Shown here: piece after piece, positions 61,601 through 64,000 of the stretch
Numbering within the stretch: position 1 is the first letter of the stretch
Layout: each line of letters starts with the position of its first letter
Source of the DNA: Pseudomonas jessenii
GTDB taxonomy: Bacteria; Pseudomonadota; Gammaproteobacteria; Pseudomonadales; Pseudomonadaceae
DNA: 64,000 nt
NCBI RefSeq assembly: GCF_002236115.1
Contig: NZ_NIWT01000003.1
Span: forward strand, 620,001-684,000
Reading direction: 5' to 3'
Translations under genes and position numbers: made by a program
The notes under the pieces: model-generated
The model's database searches: none
Seen by the model: the letters and a program-made list of their open reading frames with translations, nothing else
Told to the model about the DNA's origin: nothing

Positions 61601-62632
61601 TCAGCGCACTGGTGGTGCGTATTGAATGCCGCCAGCGTTCCACAGAGCGTTCAGCCCGCGGTCGATTTCCAGCGGAGTGCTCTTGCCGAGGTTTTTCTCG
61701 AACACTTCGCCGTAGTTGCCGACTTGCTTGATGATCTGCACGACCCAGTCTTTCTTCACTTTCAGGTCTTTGCCGTATTCACCGTCGGTACCCAGCAGAC
61801 GGGCAACGTCAGGGTTCTTGGTGCCCTTGGCTTCGGCTTCGACGTTCTTCGAAGTGATGCCGGCCTCTTCAGCGTTGAGCATGGCGTAGCCAGTCCAGCG
61901 CACGATGGCCAGCCACTCGTCGTCGCCATTACGCACGACCGGGCCCAGAGGCTCCTTGGAAATGGTTTCCGGCAGAACCACGTAGTCCTTCGGCGAAGCC
62001 AGCTTGCTGCGCTGGGCGAACAGCTGGGATTTGTCGGAGGTCAGTACGTCGCAACGACCGGATTCCAGCGACTTGGCGCTTTCGTCGGAGGTGTCGAAGG
62101 TGATCGGGGTGTATTTCAGGCCGTTGCCGCGGAAGTAATCGGAAACGTTCAGCTCGGTAGTAGTACCGGCCTGGATGCAGATGGTTGCACCGTCCAGTTC
62201 CTTGGCGCTCTTGACGCCCAGCTTGTTGTTTACCAGGAAGCCGATACCGTCGTAGTAGGTAATGAAGCCCGGGAATTTCAGGCCCATGCCCGCGTCACGG
62301 GAGCTGGTCATGGTGGTGTTGCGCGACAGAATGTCGATTTCGCCGGACTGCAGCGCGGTGAAGCGCTCCTTGGCGTTCAACTGGCTGAACTTGACCTTGG
62401 TCGCGTCGCCGAAGACTGCCGCCGCTACTGCACGGCAGTAGTCAGCATCGATACCCACGATCTTGCCGGTGGAATCCGGAACCGAGAAGCCTGGCAAGCC
62501 ATCGCTGACGCCACACTGCACGAAACCTTTCTTCATCACTGCATCCAGGGTTGCGCCCGCCTGGGCAAACCCGCTGACACCGAGTACTGCGGCTGCAGTC
62601 ACGATAGCCAGGGTGGATTTCAACATCTTCAT
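61601..62632 (-). CDS. aapJ: General L-amino acid-binding periplasmic protein AapJ
   Basis: A 343-residue type-3 solute-binding protein with signal peptide MKMLKSTLAIVTAAAVLG and cleavage near VSGFAQAG. It contains GVSDGLPGFSVPDSTGKIVGI and NAKERFTALQSGEIDILSRNTT, the AapJ/BztA signatures. It delivers a broad range of amino acids to AapQMP. A 469-base gap upstream contains its promoter. Confidence 0.96.
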   Translation of the reverse strand: MKMLKSTLAIVTAAAVLGVSGFAQAGATLDAVMKKGFVQCGVSDGLPGFSVPDSTGKIVGIDADYCRAVAAAVFGDATKVKFSQLNAKERFTALQSGEIDILSRNTTMTSSRDAGMGLKFPGFITYYDGIGFLVNNKLGVKSAKELDGATICIQAGTTTELNVSDYFRGNGLKYTPITFDTSDESAKSLESGRCDVLTSDKSQLFAQRSKLASPKDYVVLPETISKEPLGPVVRNGDDEWLAIVRWTGYAMLNAEEAGITSKNVEAEAKGTKNPDVARLLGTDGEYGKDLKVKKDWVVQIIKQVGNYGEVFEKNLGKSTPLEIDRGLNALWNAGGIQYAPPVR

Positions 62633-63758
<1,126 letters not shown>

Positions 63759-63856
63759 GCATTTCTGTTTAAAAGCGCCCTTTGATCCATCCCACTACGC
63801 CGCGCCCGATTCTTGCATTACACTGCCCGGCGTACATTCCTTAACCAATTGATGAG

Positions 63857-64000
63857 ATGACCGTGCTCAAAGCACTCAAGAAAATGTTCGGTAAAAGCGA
63901 GACTGAGCAACTCGCGCCAGTCCCCAGCGCTCCGTCTCACGCTCCCGGCCACCGCACCGACGGCAATCAGTCTGAACGGACCGCCACCACGACTGCACCC
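63857..64000 (+). CDS. rhlB: ATP-dependent RNA helicase RhlB, N-terminal end (partial)
   Basis: The first 48 codons of a gene that runs beyond the window. MTVLKALKKMFGKSE followed by a Pro/Ala/Ser/Thr-rich tail resembles the low-complexity N terminus of Pseudomonas RhlB. The DEAD-box core is not in view, so the call rests on the short signature and its place near the carboxylesterase gene. GTG 63863 is another possible start. Confidence 0.65.
   Translation, partial: MTVLKALKKMFGKSETEQLAPVPSAPSHAPGHRTDGNQSERTATTTAP

Overview
The window is chromosomal DNA of a Pseudomonas, most likely of the P. fluorescens lineage. It is GC-rich, almost every gene has a clear Pseudomonas family match, and several blocks keep the order known from P. 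aeruginosa: rnf-nth, argG-motY-pyrC-rnt-peroxiredoxin-bfd-bfrB-grxD-argF, glpFKRD, hom-thrC-dsbC-xerD, rpsP-rimM-trmD-rplS-ffh, and aapJQMP-carboxylesterase-rhlB. These blocks are joined differently from P. aeruginosa. Intergenic gaps carry many fluorescens-type REP inverted pairs. No rRNA, tRNA, CRISPR array or prophage was seen. The taxonomic call rests on remembered families, not on a search.

Layout. 1-2971: end of the Rnf electron-transport operon (rnfC end, rnfD, rnfG, rnfE) and nth. 3078-5212: a small conserved protein, an orphan BvgA-like response regulator and an AT-rich islet with an unrecognised membrane protein. 5363-12027: argG, motY, pyrC-rnt, a 2-Cys peroxiredoxin, the iron-storage pair bfd/bfrB and grxD. 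12125-14233: a molybdopterin oxidoreductase. 14805-16834: argF coupled to an orphan ABC ATPase. 16958-18320: a PhzF-like isomerase and a YbaK deacylase. 18668-23809: the glycerol regulon glpF, glpK, glpR, glpD. 23876-31726: an old-yellow-enzyme homologue, recJ, yaeQ, a CoA-transferase, a periplasmic binding protein, a DUF3509 protein and a kinase-less BvgS-like sensor. 31846-36654: thrC, hom, dsbC, xerD. 36762-44617: a cation/proton antiporter, the rplS-trmD-rimM-rpsP operon, ffh, ypjD and a CorC-like protein. 45027-52928: an MHS transporter, valS, rlmF, an HU gene, ndpA and an anchored glutaredoxin. 52946-54187: a complete IS3-family element inside a REP. 54277-58197: a GST-like protein, a GIY-YIG protein, an NTF2-like protein, and a CynX-type transporter with its GntR regulator. 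58453-62632: the aapJQMP amino-acid importer. 63102-64000: a carboxylesterase and the start of rhlB.

Functional links include a putative Fur-like box on the bfd promoter, WATKYTCGWW-type GlpR sites before glpD, TGTCGC-N8-AA ArgR-type motifs before argG and argF, and a strong intercistronic hairpin between aapJ and aapQ. I found no convincing new defence or biosynthetic system. The most unusual items are the AT-rich islet, the BvgA-like regulator and BvgS-like sensor that each lack a partner, and the molybdopterin enzyme with no obvious metal-ligand residue.
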